From Scatonaster sp045598705 (GTDB taxonomy: Bacteria > Bacillota > Clostridia > Saccharofermentanales > Saccharofermentanaceae): 47,458 bases of DNA. The DNA is taken from assembly GCA_045598705.1 (NCBI GenBank), contig JAZLMM010000035.1:1-47458 (forward strand), in the 5' to 3' direction. Positions 16,113 through 25,563 of this stretch are shown here, in pieces; positions within the stretch are counted from its first letter, which is position 1, and each line of letters begins with the position of its first letter. The translations under genes and the position numbers were made by a program. A model generated the notes under the pieces. That model was not told the DNA's origin and ran no database searches. It saw only the letters and a program-made list of their open reading frames with translations.

Positions 16113-17594
16113 TCAGAGAAGGATGATACCAAGAATCTCTTTCTTCAGAGAATTGATCTTCGTAATCTCTTCGGAGATTGAATCGACACGAGATTCATTT
16201 CTCTTCTCAACCAAGACAATTGCCTGACTCTTCTCAAGCGAAGCGACGGCCTTTGCATCAGAAAGAATGTTGCCTGCAAACTTAACTTTTCCGTTCATAG
16301 CATCCTTCAGAGCAGCCAATGACGGATCATCTTTGGCAATGGTACCAATCATGCAGCAATCCGTGCCTTCAGCGGCAACGAGTGCGAGCGTGCTGGCGGC
16401 TGTTGCGGCAATTACTTCACTATCGGCACTGAGGGAATCGCCCTCGAGTTTCTTGATGGTCTTTCCGAAGATATACTTCTTGGAAGAAGGAACTACACCA
16501 AGAATCGGATATGGGAAACGAGAGATGACGCCAAATCTGTTTCTGATCTTACCAGAGAGAATCTCTCGAACATAGACAAAGCCACATGCCAATACAAATC
16601 CAATAATCAGACCAATCATGCCAAATTTGATGACGGCTTTCTTACCGGAACGGACATCCTGAGCATGTGCTAAGTTGTTCTTCGCACGCTCCAATTCCTC
16701 AGTGAGCTTGGAGATCTCTTCATTCGTCACATTGATGCTGTTTGTATTGTCTTCGAAATTCTTATTCAGGTTACTAAGTGCCTCGCTGTCGGAAGACAGG
16801 TTCTTCTCAGTAGACAGAAGACTATCCTCATAGCTCGTGCGCTGATTATACATATTCCAGTTTACTTCAAAGCCATTGAACGTATTCACGACTTTAATCT
16901 TGTACGCTGGGCTCATCTCGGCAAGAAGCTTCTCAATCTCTGAGAAGAGGTAGTCGCAAGCTTCCTGTGCAAGTGCAGGATCCTGGTAGTAGACATCCAG
17001 ACGAACGAGCTGGTTGTCAATCTTTGTTACAGAAATCAATTCTTCGACAAAGCGTGGCTCCACATCTTCACCGAGGATCGTACGAACCTTCTCTAGAACT
17101 GTGTCAGAAAAAGGATTCAGTGCGGCACATACATTGGCGATGAGGCGCTGTTCGTTGGAAAGATAGTCTGCATACTGTTCGTAAGCCTGTTCAGGAATCT
17201 GTGTCTCCACGGCAAATGTAATTCTGGCTGTGCCACAGTTGAACGGATCAATGGTGTAGTAGATGCTGTCATCGAGATAAGTTCTGCGCTTCTCAAGGAG
17301 CGTGGTATCGCGTTCAATCTTGCGGTTGTAATATGGAATGCTGATGTTCTCCAGAGTCTGGTTCTTTGTCTCCAAGTTGCGGATGGATAGATTCTTCGCA
17401 TCGATAGACTCTTGTGTGGTATCAATCGTAGTCTGAATAGAGGCGGTGTCAACGGTCGTATGCTTGGCTTTGTAATAACCATATGCCCCAAGAAGTCCGC
17501 CGCAAACTACAGTAATGACAGCGACTGTAACGATTGATTTCAGAAACGATGCAACGATATCTGAAATTCTGACTTCGATCTCATTATTTTCCAT
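16113..17594 (-). CDS. Wzz-like polysaccharide co-polymerase with a degenerate tyrosine-kinase-like tail
   Basis: A 493-residue membrane protein of the chain-length determinant type, expected to control export or length of a surface polysaccharide. The start at 17594 has GGAG upstream and gives the usual short cytoplasmic N-terminus (MENNEIEVRISDIVASFLKS). A first membrane helix follows (IVTVAVITVVCGGLLGAYGYY). A long extracellular region contains coiled coils (LETKNQTLENI, LNKNFEDNTNSINVTNEEISKLTEELERA). The second helix (GMIGLIIGFVLACGFVYV) begins near residue 335. The cytoplasmic tail of about 120 residues (EVIAATAASTLALVAAEGTD...LVEKRNE...KKEILGIILL) has the strand order of bacterial tyrosine kinases but no Walker A motif. 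No glycosyltransferases are nearby. It is transcribed alone. Confidence 0.8.
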   Translation of the reverse strand: MENNEIEVRISDIVASFLKSIVTVAVITVVCGGLLGAYGYYKAKHTTVDTASIQTTIDTTQESIDAKNLSIRNLETKNQTLENISIPYYNRKIERDTTLLEKRRTYLDDSIYYTIDPFNCGTARITFAVETQIPEQAYEQYADYLSNEQRLIANVCAALNPFSDTVLEKVRTILGEDVEPRFVEELISVTKIDNQLVRLDVYYQDPALAQEACDYLFSEIEKLLAEMSPAYKIKVVNTFNGFEVNWNMYNQRTSYEDSLLSTEKNLSSDSEALSNLNKNFEDNTNSINVTNEEISKLTEELERAKNNLAHAQDVRSGKKAVIKFGMIGLIIGFVLACGFVYVREILSGKIRNRFGVISRFPYPILGVVPSSKKYIFGKTIKKLEGDSLSADSEVIAATAASTLALVAAEGTDCCMIGTIAKDDPSLAALKDAMNGKVKFAGNILSDAKAVASLEKSQAIVLVEKRNESRVDSISEEITKINSLKKEILGIILL

Positions 17595-17657
17595 AAAAAA
17601 TCTCCTGCAATTTGTCCTTCTCCCTAGGAAAATCGCTTTCCTAGAATATTCCGATAA

Positions 17658-17687
17658 ATAGTATATCTTATAGACCCCGTGTGTCAA
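17658..17687 (-). promoter_or_regulatory. Promoter of the Wzz-like gene
   Basis: On the minus strand TTGACA (17687-17682), 18 nt, TACTAT (17663-17658). The start of transcription near 17650 leaves a leader of about 55 nt. Confidence 0.55.
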
Positions 17688-17729
17688 TGAACATACATAA
17701 AGTATTATACCACAATTAATATAAAGGGG

Positions 17730-17758
17730 TTGACAAACCAATTTGTGCAGAGTAATCT
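17730..17758 (+). promoter_or_regulatory. Sigma-A promoter of the asnS T-box transcript
   Basis: TTGACA (17730-17735), 17 nt, TAATCT (17753-17758), placed just upstream of Stem I of the T-box leader. Confidence 0.75.
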
Positions 17759-17774
17759 AACCTCAAATTGAACA

Positions 17775-18105
17775 AGAAAAGCGATGACGAAGAGAAGTAA
17801 TCTGTTTTATCGTTCCTAGCGAGTGGGGGATGGTGTGAGCCTCATAAAGTGAATACAGACGAATAACACTTTCGAGCTGCGAAATGAAACGCGTGAGATT
17901 CGATGAAGTTCGGAGAATCAGAAGAGACTGTGAGTATTGCAAGAAGCGGGATTTGCAGGAAGACGCGAAGTAGTGGATGCCGTAAGCCATGCGTCAGTTG
18001 GCAGGGTTTGATAGAACCCGATAAGGTGGTCGTTTGATAACGGCAATTCAGGTGGTACCGCGATGAAACATCGTCCTGAAGCAGAAATTGCTTCGGGACG
18101 TTTTT
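17775..18105 (+). promoter_or_regulatory. T-box leader riboswitch, asparagine specifier AAC
   Basis: The leader begins GCGATGACGAAGAG followed by the loop-E element AGTA (17796-17799). The opposite strand GAATAACAC holds specifier AAC at 17865-17867, then TTTCGAGCTG. The T-box proper TGGTACCGCG lies at 18053-18062. The terminator CGTCCTGAAGC (18072-18082) pairs with GCTTCGGGACG (18090-18100), followed by T5. Uncharged tRNA-Asn should allow read-through into asnS and asnA, which matches their functions. Confidence 0.95.
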
Positions 18106-18230
18106 GTTTTCCCAGAGGATTTCGAAGAGAAATTGGTAAGCCCGCCCGCACGGGAAATTCCTCACGCTGGGCATCAGAAACAAAAGAACTGGTAACGAAA
18201 GAAAAACAAACAAGTAAAGGAGTTTGAAAG

Positions 18231-19622
18231 ATGGACTTGATTGATGTAAGAGAGATTTTCAGAAACAGAGAACAGTATTTGGGCAAAGAAATTACTGTTG
18301 GTGGTTGGGTCAGAAGTATTCGTGATTCCAAGACCTTCGGCTTTATCGTACTGCACGATGGTACATTCTTCGAGCCGATTCAGATTGTATATCATGATGC
18401 ACTTCCAAACTTCGAGAAGATCTGTAAGACCAACGTAGGTGCTGCCTTGATCGTTACCGGCACACTGGTGGCGACACCGGAGGCGAAACAGCCATTTGAG
18501 ATCCAGGCAACGGAAGTAGTTCTGGAAGGTGATTCTACACAGGATTATCCACTTCAGAAGAAACGTCACAGCATCGAGTATCTCCGTACAATTACGCATC
18601 TGCGTCCGAGAACGAACTTGTTCCAGGCTGTATTCAGAGTCAGAAGCCTCTGCGCATATGCGATTCACAAGTTCTTCCAAGAGAGAGACTTCGTCTATGT
18701 TCACACACCGTTGATCACGGGTTCGGACTGTGAAGGAGCCGGTGAGATGTTCCAGGTCACCACACTTGACCTCAATAACCTGCCGAAGACAGAAGACGGC
18801 AAGATCGATTACACGAAGGACTTCTTCAACAAGCCGACCAATCTTACAGTTAGCGGTCAGTTGAACGGCGAGACCTATGCGATGGCCTTCAAGAACATCT
18901 ATACTTTCGGACCTACATTCCGCGCCGAGAACAGTAACACAACTCGTCACGCAGCGGAGTTCTGGATGATTGAGCCAGAGATTGCTTTTGCCGACTTAAA
19001 GGATGACATGATGCTTGCGGAATCCATGATCAAGTACATCATCAACTATGTACTCGAGCATGCTCCGGAGGAAATGAAGTTCTTCAACGAGTTTGTAGAC
19101 AAGGGACTCATCGAGAGATTGCAGCATGTGGCGAATTCTGACTTCGGTCACGTGACCTACACTGAGGCCATCGAGATCCTCGAGAAGGTCAACGACAAGT
19201 TCGAGTATAAGGTATCTTGGGGTTGCGACCTGCAGACCGAGCACGAGCGTTACCTCACCGAGGAAGTGTTCAAGAAGCCGGTCTTCGTTACGGACTATCC
19301 GAAGGAGATCAAGGCATTCTACATGAAACTCAATGAGGATGGTAAGACGGTTGCGGCAATGGACTGCCTCGTTCCGGGTATCGGTGAGATCATTGGCGGT
19401 TCTCAGCGTGAGGACGATTACGATAAGCTTGCTACACGTATTACGGAACTGGGTATGAATCCGGATGATTACGGTTTCTATATGGATCTTCGTAAGTTCG
19501 GTTCCGCTCGCCATGCAGGATTCGGTCTGGGATTCGAGCGTTGTGTCATGTACATGACCGGTGTGAGCAACATCCGTGACGTCATCCCATTCCCAAGAAC
19601 AGTGAATAACTGCGAACTTTGA
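18231..19622 (+). CDS. asnS: Asparaginyl-tRNA synthetase
   Basis: A 463-residue class IIb synthetase that charges tRNA-Asn. It has the N-terminal OB-fold anticodon domain (KEITVGGWVRSIRDSKTFGFI), motif 2 (FRAENSNTTRHAAEFWMIEPE) and motif 3 near the C-terminus (GFGLGFERCVMYMTG). The sequence PRTVNNCEL is the usual AsnRS end. An aspartyl-tRNA synthetase would be longer and carry a GAD insertion, which is absent. AAGGAG lies 8 nt before the ATG. It is the first gene behind the Asn T-box. Asparagine synthetase follows after 96 bp without an obvious terminator, so charging and synthesis of asparagine are under one control. Confidence 0.97.
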   Translation: MDLIDVREIFRNREQYLGKEITVGGWVRSIRDSKTFGFIVLHDGTFFEPIQIVYHDALPNFEKICKTNVGAALIVTGTLVATPEAKQPFEIQATEVVLEGDSTQDYPLQKKRHSIEYLRTITHLRPRTNLFQAVFRVRSLCAYAIHKFFQERDFVYVHTPLITGSDCEGAGEMFQVTTLDLNNLPKTEDGKIDYTKDFFNKPTNLTVSGQLNGETYAMAFKNIYTFGPTFRAENSNTTRHAAEFWMIEPEIAFADLKDDMMLAESMIKYIINYVLEHAPEEMKFFNEFVDKGLIERLQHVANSDFGHVTYTEAIEILEKVNDKFEYKVSWGCDLQTEHERYLTEEVFKKPVFVTDYPKEIKAFYMKLNEDGKTVAAMDCLVPGIGEIIGGSQREDDYDKLATRITELGMNPDDYGFYMDLRKFGSARHAGFGLGFERCVMYMTGVSNIRDVIPFPRTVNNCEL

Positions 19623-19718
19623 TGAACATGCAAGACTGCACATCGAACAGCAAGTAATGAATCACTGCAAAGGCAAGTGTTTTTGCCAGATAGAAAGTGA
19701 AGATAAGGAGAGTTGTAA

Positions 19719-20729
19719 ATGGGTACGATCTATATTCCTGATGGGTACAGAAGCCCACAGACCATTCGCGAGACGGAAATCGCGATCAAGGAAGTGAAGG
19801 ACTATTTCGAACATGCATTGGCGGATGCACTCTGCCTGACGCGTGTGTCGGCGCCGTTGTTCGTGAAGCCGGAGTCGGGACTCAATGACAACCTCAACGG
19901 AGTCGAGCGTCCGGTTACCTTCGGCATCAAGGAACAGGGTGAGCAGCGTGTGGAGATTGTGCATTCTCTTGCGAAGTGGAAACGTCTGGCGTTAAGTGAG
20001 TACGGCTTCCAGCCGGGTGAGGGCCTGTATACCGATATGACGGCCATCCGTCGTGACGAGGAGACAGATAACATCCACACCATCTATGTCGACCAGTGGG
20101 ACTGGGAGAAGATTATTACCAAGGAACAGAGAACACTAGAAACGCTGAAAGAGACGGTATTCCGTATCTATATGGCAATCAAGCAGACGGAGTATTACAT
20201 CTGCGGCAAGTACCACTTCATGGATCCATTTCTGCCCAATGAGATTCACTTTGTGACTTCTCAGGAATTGGAAGACCTTTATCCGGATGCAACACCGAAG
20301 GAACGCGAGAGCCTGATCACCAAGAAGTATGGAGCAGTGTTCCTGATGCAGATCGGTGGTGCCCTGAAGTCCGGAAAACCTCACGATGGTCGTGCGCCGG
20401 ACTACGATGACTGGTCATTGAACGGTGATATTCTCGTCTATTATCCAGTGCTGGATTCCTCTTTGGAGCTTTCGTCCATGGGTATTCGCGTAGATGAAGA
20501 AGCGATGGCTCGCCAACTGAAGATTGCGGGTTGCGAGGATCGCGCGGAGCTACCGTTCCAGAAGAGTGTTCTGGAATGCCGTGTGCCGTATACGATCGGC
20601 GGCGGTATTGGTCAGTCCCGTATCTGCATGTTCTTCCTCCAGCGTGCACACATCGGCGAAGTTCAGTCTTCGGTATGGCCGGAAGAAGTCGTTAAGAAGG
20701 CAGAAGAGAACGGTATCAATCTACTGTAA
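19719..20729 (+). CDS. asnA: Aspartate-ammonia ligase (asparagine synthetase A)
   Basis: A 336-residue enzyme converting aspartate, ammonia and ATP to asparagine. It is of AsnA length and related in fold to class II synthetases. Recognisable blocks are ETEIAIKEVKDYFEHALADAL, LTRVSAPLFVKPESGLNDNL, VEIVHSLAKWKRLAL, GLYTDMTAIRRDE, YVDQWDWEKII and the C-terminal TIGGGIGQSRICMFFLQRAHIGEVQ. AAGGAG precedes the ATG. It lies behind asnS in the T-box operon and is followed by a strong terminator. Use of ammonia rather than glutamine is typical of this family. Confidence 0.97.
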   Translation: MGTIYIPDGYRSPQTIRETEIAIKEVKDYFEHALADALCLTRVSAPLFVKPESGLNDNLNGVERPVTFGIKEQGEQRVEIVHSLAKWKRLALSEYGFQPGEGLYTDMTAIRRDEETDNIHTIYVDQWDWEKIITKEQRTLETLKETVFRIYMAIKQTEYYICGKYHFMDPFLPNEIHFVTSQELEDLYPDATPKERESLITKKYGAVFLMQIGGALKSGKPHDGRAPDYDDWSLNGDILVYYPVLDSSLELSSMGIRVDEEAMARQLKIAGCEDRAELPFQKSVLECRVPYTIGGGIGQSRICMFFLQRAHIGEVQSSVWPEEVVKKAEENGINLL

Positions 20730-20753
20730 GTTCTAGAAGAAACAGACGAAATG

Positions 20754-20794
20754 AAAGCGGGGGATCTCAGTGGTGGAGATACCCCGCTTTATAT
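20754..20794 (+). terminator. Terminator of the asnS-asnA operon
   Basis: AAAGCGGGG (20754-20762) pairs with CCCCGCTTT (20782-20790). Inside, ATCTC (20764-20768) pairs with GAGAT (20776-20780). ATATAA follows. The A-rich left flank means it could also act for the minus-strand gene at 20825. Confidence 0.75.
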
Positions 20795-20824
20795 AAGTTG
20801 AGTTGTTCTAGGAGCGTGTGCGAG

Positions 20825-22567
20825 TTAATCTACATCCATGGCATAGTACCGAAAAATCGTGTCTTCATTTTGATCTGACATGCTGATAGCACAAGTAATC
20901 TTGGAGTATTCTTCATTCTTGCAGTAGGAATAGATGAAGTAGTTATCATAAATGCCGAGAATTTTTTGTTCCATTGAGGTTCCTTGAACATGCGATGGGA
21001 ATTCATGCACAATCGCACCAGTTTGCGCATCAATTACTTGTTTGTTTGAGATAGGGTCAGCGCCTGAAACTTCTAAGTAGTACTGACGATTGACACAATC
21101 GCAGCGGACTTGAGCATATCCATCGCCTTGGGTGATGACTTGCAAATTTGTACTATCGAGTAGTACCCAAGATGACTCTGAATTATCTTGAGCGTAATCG
21201 TTGGTCGTGACGAGGACTCGGTTTGGAAGAAGTTTGATGGAATTAGCCTTATAAAGGGAGAGTGAGAAGGAGGCTTCGGTCTGAAGATTTACGATTTGCT
21301 TCGTCTGATTCCTTTCGGTGCACATAATCGGATCATGTTCGAGGTTATTAGGGGAAAAGGGATTGTATTCATACATCTGGTAATCAGGTGCTTCATAGAA
21401 GTTGCCACTTTTGCCCCATGGCATGCTGAAACATTCTTGAAGATTCAGGTCATAGACGACTAAACGATCGGGCTGAGCATTTACGATGTAGTCTTCAATG
21501 ACCAACGTATCGTCGAACTGGACATTATGAGCGTTTTGCTGGGCTACGATTTCTCCATTCGAATCAATAATCATGTTCTTGTCTGAAGAACAAAGAATCA
21601 CATTTCCATTCGGTAATTCTGAAATCTTGGTAAATGTCTGATCAAATACTAACTTCTCATCTAGGTCATACAAAGAATATCCATTTTCTGATTCTGCATA
21701 AAGGAAGCGGCCGACGATACCGGTTTCATAATCAGAAACGAAGTCGAGCATTCTTTCTCCCGTTTCCCCATCGACAATGTCATTTAGCCATTCATAACTT
21801 AATAAAATGTATCGTTGGTGATAGATTCCAGAGAAAAACTCTATGTCATAACGAAAAGAAGATACGCCATCCGACGGGTTTGCTTTCAGATCAAATGACT
21901 TTCCTGTCTCACCAGTTTCTGTATTGAATGGAGTGACGGTAACCCCAGTCTGATTCAGACTTACGAAGCAAATTTCATTCTTTTCTGGATTAGAGTAATA
22001 CTCGTCATAAGAGATGCCAGAGTATATCGAACCATCAAAGGATACGAAACCGTACTTTGAACCGCCAAATTCTTGATCCGTATAAGTCACGAGCATATAT
22101 CCATTTTGAACAACATAGTATTCATTGATGACAGCGTCCAGTACAATGCGTCCATTTATGTCGAACAAGCCATATTTGGCATTTACTTGGGAAGTATGTG
22201 GACCACGTTGAATTGAAACGACAAACGGGAAAACTGCTCCATAATCAGAAGAGGGAACGAATTCTACTATCTGTTCTTCGGAAAGACGAGTATGTACGGA
22301 ATCAGGAAATTTGCTTGGCTCATATAGCGACCAGTCTGTCTTTACGGAGACGGAGGTGTGAACAGTTTCTGTTGTTTCCTCGGGAGAGAGACTTGTGGTT
22401 GTGATTTCAGAAGATGCCAATGTGGTAGGGTCTTCTGATATAACTGAATCCGATGTGGCAGCAGAGGACGAGTCGTTCCTCGACTGTTTGCACGCACAAA
22501 GCAAGTCTACTGATGATACTACAGTTAGGGCGAGAAGAAAGGAAAAAGCTTGATGAATACGTTTCAT
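20825..22567 (-). CDS. WG-repeat-like lipoprotein, paralogue 2
   Basis: A 580-residue exported protein. The signal peptide ends at LLCAC, a lipobox-like site, followed by a Ser/Thr-rich linker. The mature part begins KTDWSLYEPSKFPDSVHTRLSEEQI and contains units such as AKYGLFDINGRIVLDAVINEYYVVQNGYMLV and SKYGFVSFDGSIYSGISYDEYY. These resemble WG (KWGLID..G) repeats and suggest a beta-propeller-like or solenoid fold. It is clearly paralogous to the upstream gene at 22598: the same linker, the same KTDWS-Y entry, YGLFD-x-x-GRIV, and a similar C-terminal half. GGAGG precedes the ATG. The gap of 30 bp indicates an operon. Function unknown; a PstS-like gene lies further upstream. Confidence 0.75.
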   Translation of the reverse strand: MKRIHQAFSFLLALTVVSSVDLLCACKQSRNDSSSAATSDSVISEDPTTLASSEITTTSLSPEETTETVHTSVSVKTDWSLYEPSKFPDSVHTRLSEEQIVEFVPSSDYGAVFPFVVSIQRGPHTSQVNAKYGLFDINGRIVLDAVINEYYVVQNGYMLVTYTDQEFGGSKYGFVSFDGSIYSGISYDEYYSNPEKNEICFVSLNQTGVTVTPFNTETGETGKSFDLKANPSDGVSSFRYDIEFFSGIYHQRYILLSYEWLNDIVDGETGERMLDFVSDYETGIVGRFLYAESENGYSLYDLDEKLVFDQTFTKISELPNGNVILCSSDKNMIIDSNGEIVAQQNAHNVQFDDTLVIEDYIVNAQPDRLVVYDLNLQECFSMPWGKSGNFYEAPDYQMYEYNPFSPNNLEHDPIMCTERNQTKQIVNLQTEASFSLSLYKANSIKLLPNRVLVTTNDYAQDNSESSWVLLDSTNLQVITQGDGYAQVRCDCVNRQYYLEVSGADPISNKQVIDAQTGAIVHEFPSHVQGTSMEQKILGIYDNYFIYSYCKNEEYSKITCAISMSDQNEDTIFRYYAMDVD

Positions 22568-22597
22568 ATTTATACCTCCTGCAAAAGGTGTAGCAGA

Positions 22598-24322
22598 TTA
22601 GTCGTCATACCAGATAAAAGGCGTATATTGGAAGAGGAGATTTCCTTCTTCATCGAACATGCGTGTGACACAGGGAACGTTGACGAATTCATATGGGTTA
22701 TATGAAATTTGAACCATTCGTTGATTGTAGACGACCATAGTTGTGGAATGATAGATTTTCATCTGTATTGCGGGAATATCCGTGATGGTGTGACCGGAAT
22801 CGATGTCTACGATCTTCCCGACTCCAATCTGTTCGCTTGTAGCGTAAACCAAGAGATAACACGTGTTGCTTGCTTCATCAATAAATGGTTCTGCATGCCC
22901 TTTCCCTTGGGCGATAACGTGAAAATCGGCGCTGTCCAGAAGTGTCCAAGTTGGACAATCCCAATCACCGACATTCACCAATATACGATCAGGAAGAAGA
23001 GAGACACCTGTAGTGCCGAAGGGGAGCGTAGTGGACGCTCCTGTGTGCAGATTGATCAATTCATTTTGTTCAGGGAATGATTTCCATAGTATGTCATCGT
23101 ATTCGAAAGCATAATCTTGAATGAAATTATGCGGACAGAGGAGACTCACAGAGGACCAGGAATCTGGTTCGATGGCGTACGTCTCGATGATATCGAGTTG
23201 ATCATTGTACACACGAATCTCCTCGTCCATATAATCTATGATGTAGTTTGCCCCAATTTCAATCTCATGTATGTCTTCATCTGAGATTGGCACCTGGACA
23301 AGTGAAATTCCATTTGCATCTGTGATAATATACCGATCCTCTGTTCTGAGAAAAATCTTTCCATTCGCAAGTGCTTCAATCTGTAAGAAGTACTGATCAA
23401 ATATCGGCGTGAAGTTCTGATCGAGGAGACTGTGATGTGCGATATATTCATCACCATTCTGGACATATTGTAAACAACCCAAACATTCTCCTGCTTTTAT
23501 GAAGTCTTCGCTACTCTCTTCGTTTCCTCCACCTGGCATTTCTAACCATTCTCCGGTCGTTCCATTACAGATCAAGGTTGTCACCATGCCATCAAACACT
23601 AAATACCGATCAAACCAGATACCGCTGAACTCAGTAAAAGTATCCACCAAATCTCCATAACGTCCATCCGTAATTTGAAAATCATAGGAGTTAATCGTCT
23701 CATAGGTATCACAGTCAAAGAGGAAAGTGGTAATTCCGGTTGCATTGGATGTGAAGAAGCAAATCTGTCGTTGCGTAGCATCGTAATACGCTCCATCGTA
23801 GATTATGCCGGTATAGCAGGAACCATCTTTGGAAACGAAGCCTGCTTTGATTGTAGGATTCGTAGAATCAGCATCTGTATACTTTTGAAGCATATAGCCA
23901 TTTGAAACGGGGTATATGTTGTCGAATACGGCGTCACACACGATTCGGCCTTGAGCGTCAAATAAGCCATATTTTAAGAAACAATCATTTGGTGCATGCA
24001 AGGTGACCGATCCGACGAACGGGTAAATGCCGCCATACTCAGAAGAGGGTTGGAAATCCCCAATGGGTTGGTCCGACATGCGTGTATATATTTCTTCCAA
24101 TTGTGTATCAGGCGTGTAATAGGACCAATCCGTCTTGACCTGGATGGAGGAAGCGGTACGGGGTGTACTTGTTTCGATGGTGGAAGACTGGGGTTGTGCC
24201 GTTGAAGCATCCAAAGCAGATGAGGTCGTTGACTTGGTATCCTGACAACCAGTGCCACATAAAACTGCACCAGAGATAGATAGAGCCAGTAACCAAGATT
24301 GTATACGAGCGGAATGCTTCAT
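22598..24322 (-). CDS. WG-repeat-like lipoprotein, paralogue 1
   Basis: A 574-residue exported protein with a signal peptide ending in a GTGC lipobox and a Ser/Thr-rich linker. The mature part has KTDWSYYTPDTQLEEIYTRMSDQPI, then LKYGLFDAQGRIVCDAVFDNIYPVSNGYMLQ and IKAGFVSKDGSCYTGIIYDGAYYD. These are WG-like repeats matching the paralogue downstream. Later segments also pair with the paralogue: WTLLDSADFHVIAQGKGHA here against WVLLDSTNLQVITQGDGYA there. AAGGAGG lies 7 nt before the ATG. The PstS-like gene ends 72 bp upstream in the same direction with no terminator seen, so the three may form one transcript. The role is unknown. Confidence 0.75.
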   Translation of the reverse strand: MKHSARIQSWLLALSISGAVLCGTGCQDTKSTTSSALDASTAQPQSSTIETSTPRTASSIQVKTDWSYYTPDTQLEEIYTRMSDQPIGDFQPSSEYGGIYPFVGSVTLHAPNDCFLKYGLFDAQGRIVCDAVFDNIYPVSNGYMLQKYTDADSTNPTIKAGFVSKDGSCYTGIIYDGAYYDATQRQICFFTSNATGITTFLFDCDTYETINSYDFQITDGRYGDLVDTFTEFSGIWFDRYLVFDGMVTTLICNGTTGEWLEMPGGGNEESSEDFIKAGECLGCLQYVQNGDEYIAHHSLLDQNFTPIFDQYFLQIEALANGKIFLRTEDRYIITDANGISLVQVPISDEDIHEIEIGANYIIDYMDEEIRVYNDQLDIIETYAIEPDSWSSVSLLCPHNFIQDYAFEYDDILWKSFPEQNELINLHTGASTTLPFGTTGVSLLPDRILVNVGDWDCPTWTLLDSADFHVIAQGKGHAEPFIDEASNTCYLLVYATSEQIGVGKIVDIDSGHTITDIPAIQMKIYHSTTMVVYNQRMVQISYNPYEFVNVPCVTRMFDEEGNLLFQYTPFIWYDD

Positions 24323-24394
24323 CGCGTTGCCTCCTTATAGATTCGCTCACAAAATGAAAGTGTTTCTGCCAAGTTTGATAACGATCGAGGACAG

Positions 24395-25387
24395 TTATTT
24401 GGCCGGTACGTAGCCTTCCATCTCGGCAAGTTTCTGTCCTTCTTCGCTTAAGATCCAGTTAAACATGATACGTGCCGGTGAATCTTCCGGTGCCTTCTTA
24501 CCAATGACTACGTAGTAGGCGGTAAGGAACGGATATGTTTGGCTTGCTATGGTCTGAGCAGAGGGCTCGATATCATTGATCTTGATGATCTTCAGATCGT
24601 CAGCCATCTTCATGTTCGTTGCATAATAGTAAGGAGTGTAGCCGATGGCATTGGCAGAGTTGTCGTAGGATTTGACGGTCTCAATAAGGCCTTCCATATC
24701 GGCTGGCACCATCTCAGTGGGGGCTTCCATCAGTTCCAGATCACCCATGACGATGTGGCGCATCATGACCTGGGAACCAGAGGCTTCGTTACGCTGAATG
24801 GCAGCGATTGGGCAATCTTCGCCGCCGACTTCTTTCCAGTTGGTGATCTCACCGGTGTAGATCTTCTGAATCTGTTCAACGGTAAGGGATTCAACTGGAT
24901 TATTCACATTGACGACGAATACCAGACCTTCGTTCGCAAATGGTTCCATCTCGTATTCGAAATGATGGGCCGTCATGTTGTTGATAACAAAGTCGGCGGG
25001 TTCGGCAACAATCAGAATGTCGGCCTCGCCGTTCATCAGATAATCAAATGCGAAGTCGGTCTTATGGAACGCCAGCATGCTATCGGCTTCTTCACGGGAA
25101 ATGCCAAGCAGGACAGAGGTGACAGCGACGGCCATCGGCTTGTTCGCGGTAGAGCCATCAATCGTTGGGTAGTTCTCTTTGGTAAATTCGAATGTTGCTA
25201 TTTCTGTTTCAGATGATGTAGCCGATTCAGTGGCTGAAGTTGCGCTCGTTGTTGGGGCCACGGTCGACGTTGTGGTGGATGTAGAAGATGCGGTGGTTTC
25301 GTCATGCTTACAGCTACTTAGAGTGCCTATGGACATAGAAGTGATGAGCGCAAGACTCATCGCCGTGATTTTCATTCTTGTTTTCAT
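24395..25387 (-). CDS. PstS-like periplasmic-binding-type lipoprotein
   Basis: A 330-residue substrate-binding lipoprotein. The ATG at 25387 has GAGGAA at a good distance and opens a signal peptide (MKITAMSLALITSMSIGTLSSC), then a Thr/Ser/Ala linker. The mature domain is of the phosphate-binding PstS/PBP-like-2 type: PTIDGSTANKPMAVAVTS (the DGS loop), LVFVVNVNNPVESLTVEQIQKIYTGEITNWKEVGG and IQRNEASGSQVMMRH. No pst permease genes are present in the window, so phosphate transport is not supported by context. Orphan PstS-like proteins can bind other ligands or act as sensors. It probably heads a run with two WG-like lipoproteins. Confidence 0.85.
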   Translation of the reverse strand: MKTRMKITAMSLALITSMSIGTLSSCKHDETTASSTSTTTSTVAPTTSATSATESATSSETEIATFEFTKENYPTIDGSTANKPMAVAVTSVLLGISREEADSMLAFHKTDFAFDYLMNGEADILIVAEPADFVINNMTAHHFEYEMEPFANEGLVFVVNVNNPVESLTVEQIQKIYTGEITNWKEVGGEDCPIAAIQRNEASGSQVMMRHIVMGDLELMEAPTEMVPADMEGLIETVKSYDNSANAIGYTPYYYATNMKMADDLKIIKINDIEPSAQTIASQTYPFLTAYYVVIGKKAPEDSPARIMFNWILSEEGQKLAEMEGYVPAK

Positions 25388-25563
25388 GATGTTCCTCACT
25401 TTGCTAGTCATTCCTTGTAAATAGATACTATCGAAAGAACGCAAAAATGTAAACAAAACTTGCGAGGAGACGAGAAACTAGGAAGGTGTGAAACGGAAGA
25501 ATAGTACGACTAGTATCAGAAATGTGTGAAAAAGTCGTATTTCTTGAATTTGAGAAGAGAAAC

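Noticed and set aside
24395..25387. Phosphate ABC transport locus
   Set aside because: Only the binding-protein-like gene is present; no permease, ATPase or phoU gene lies in the window.
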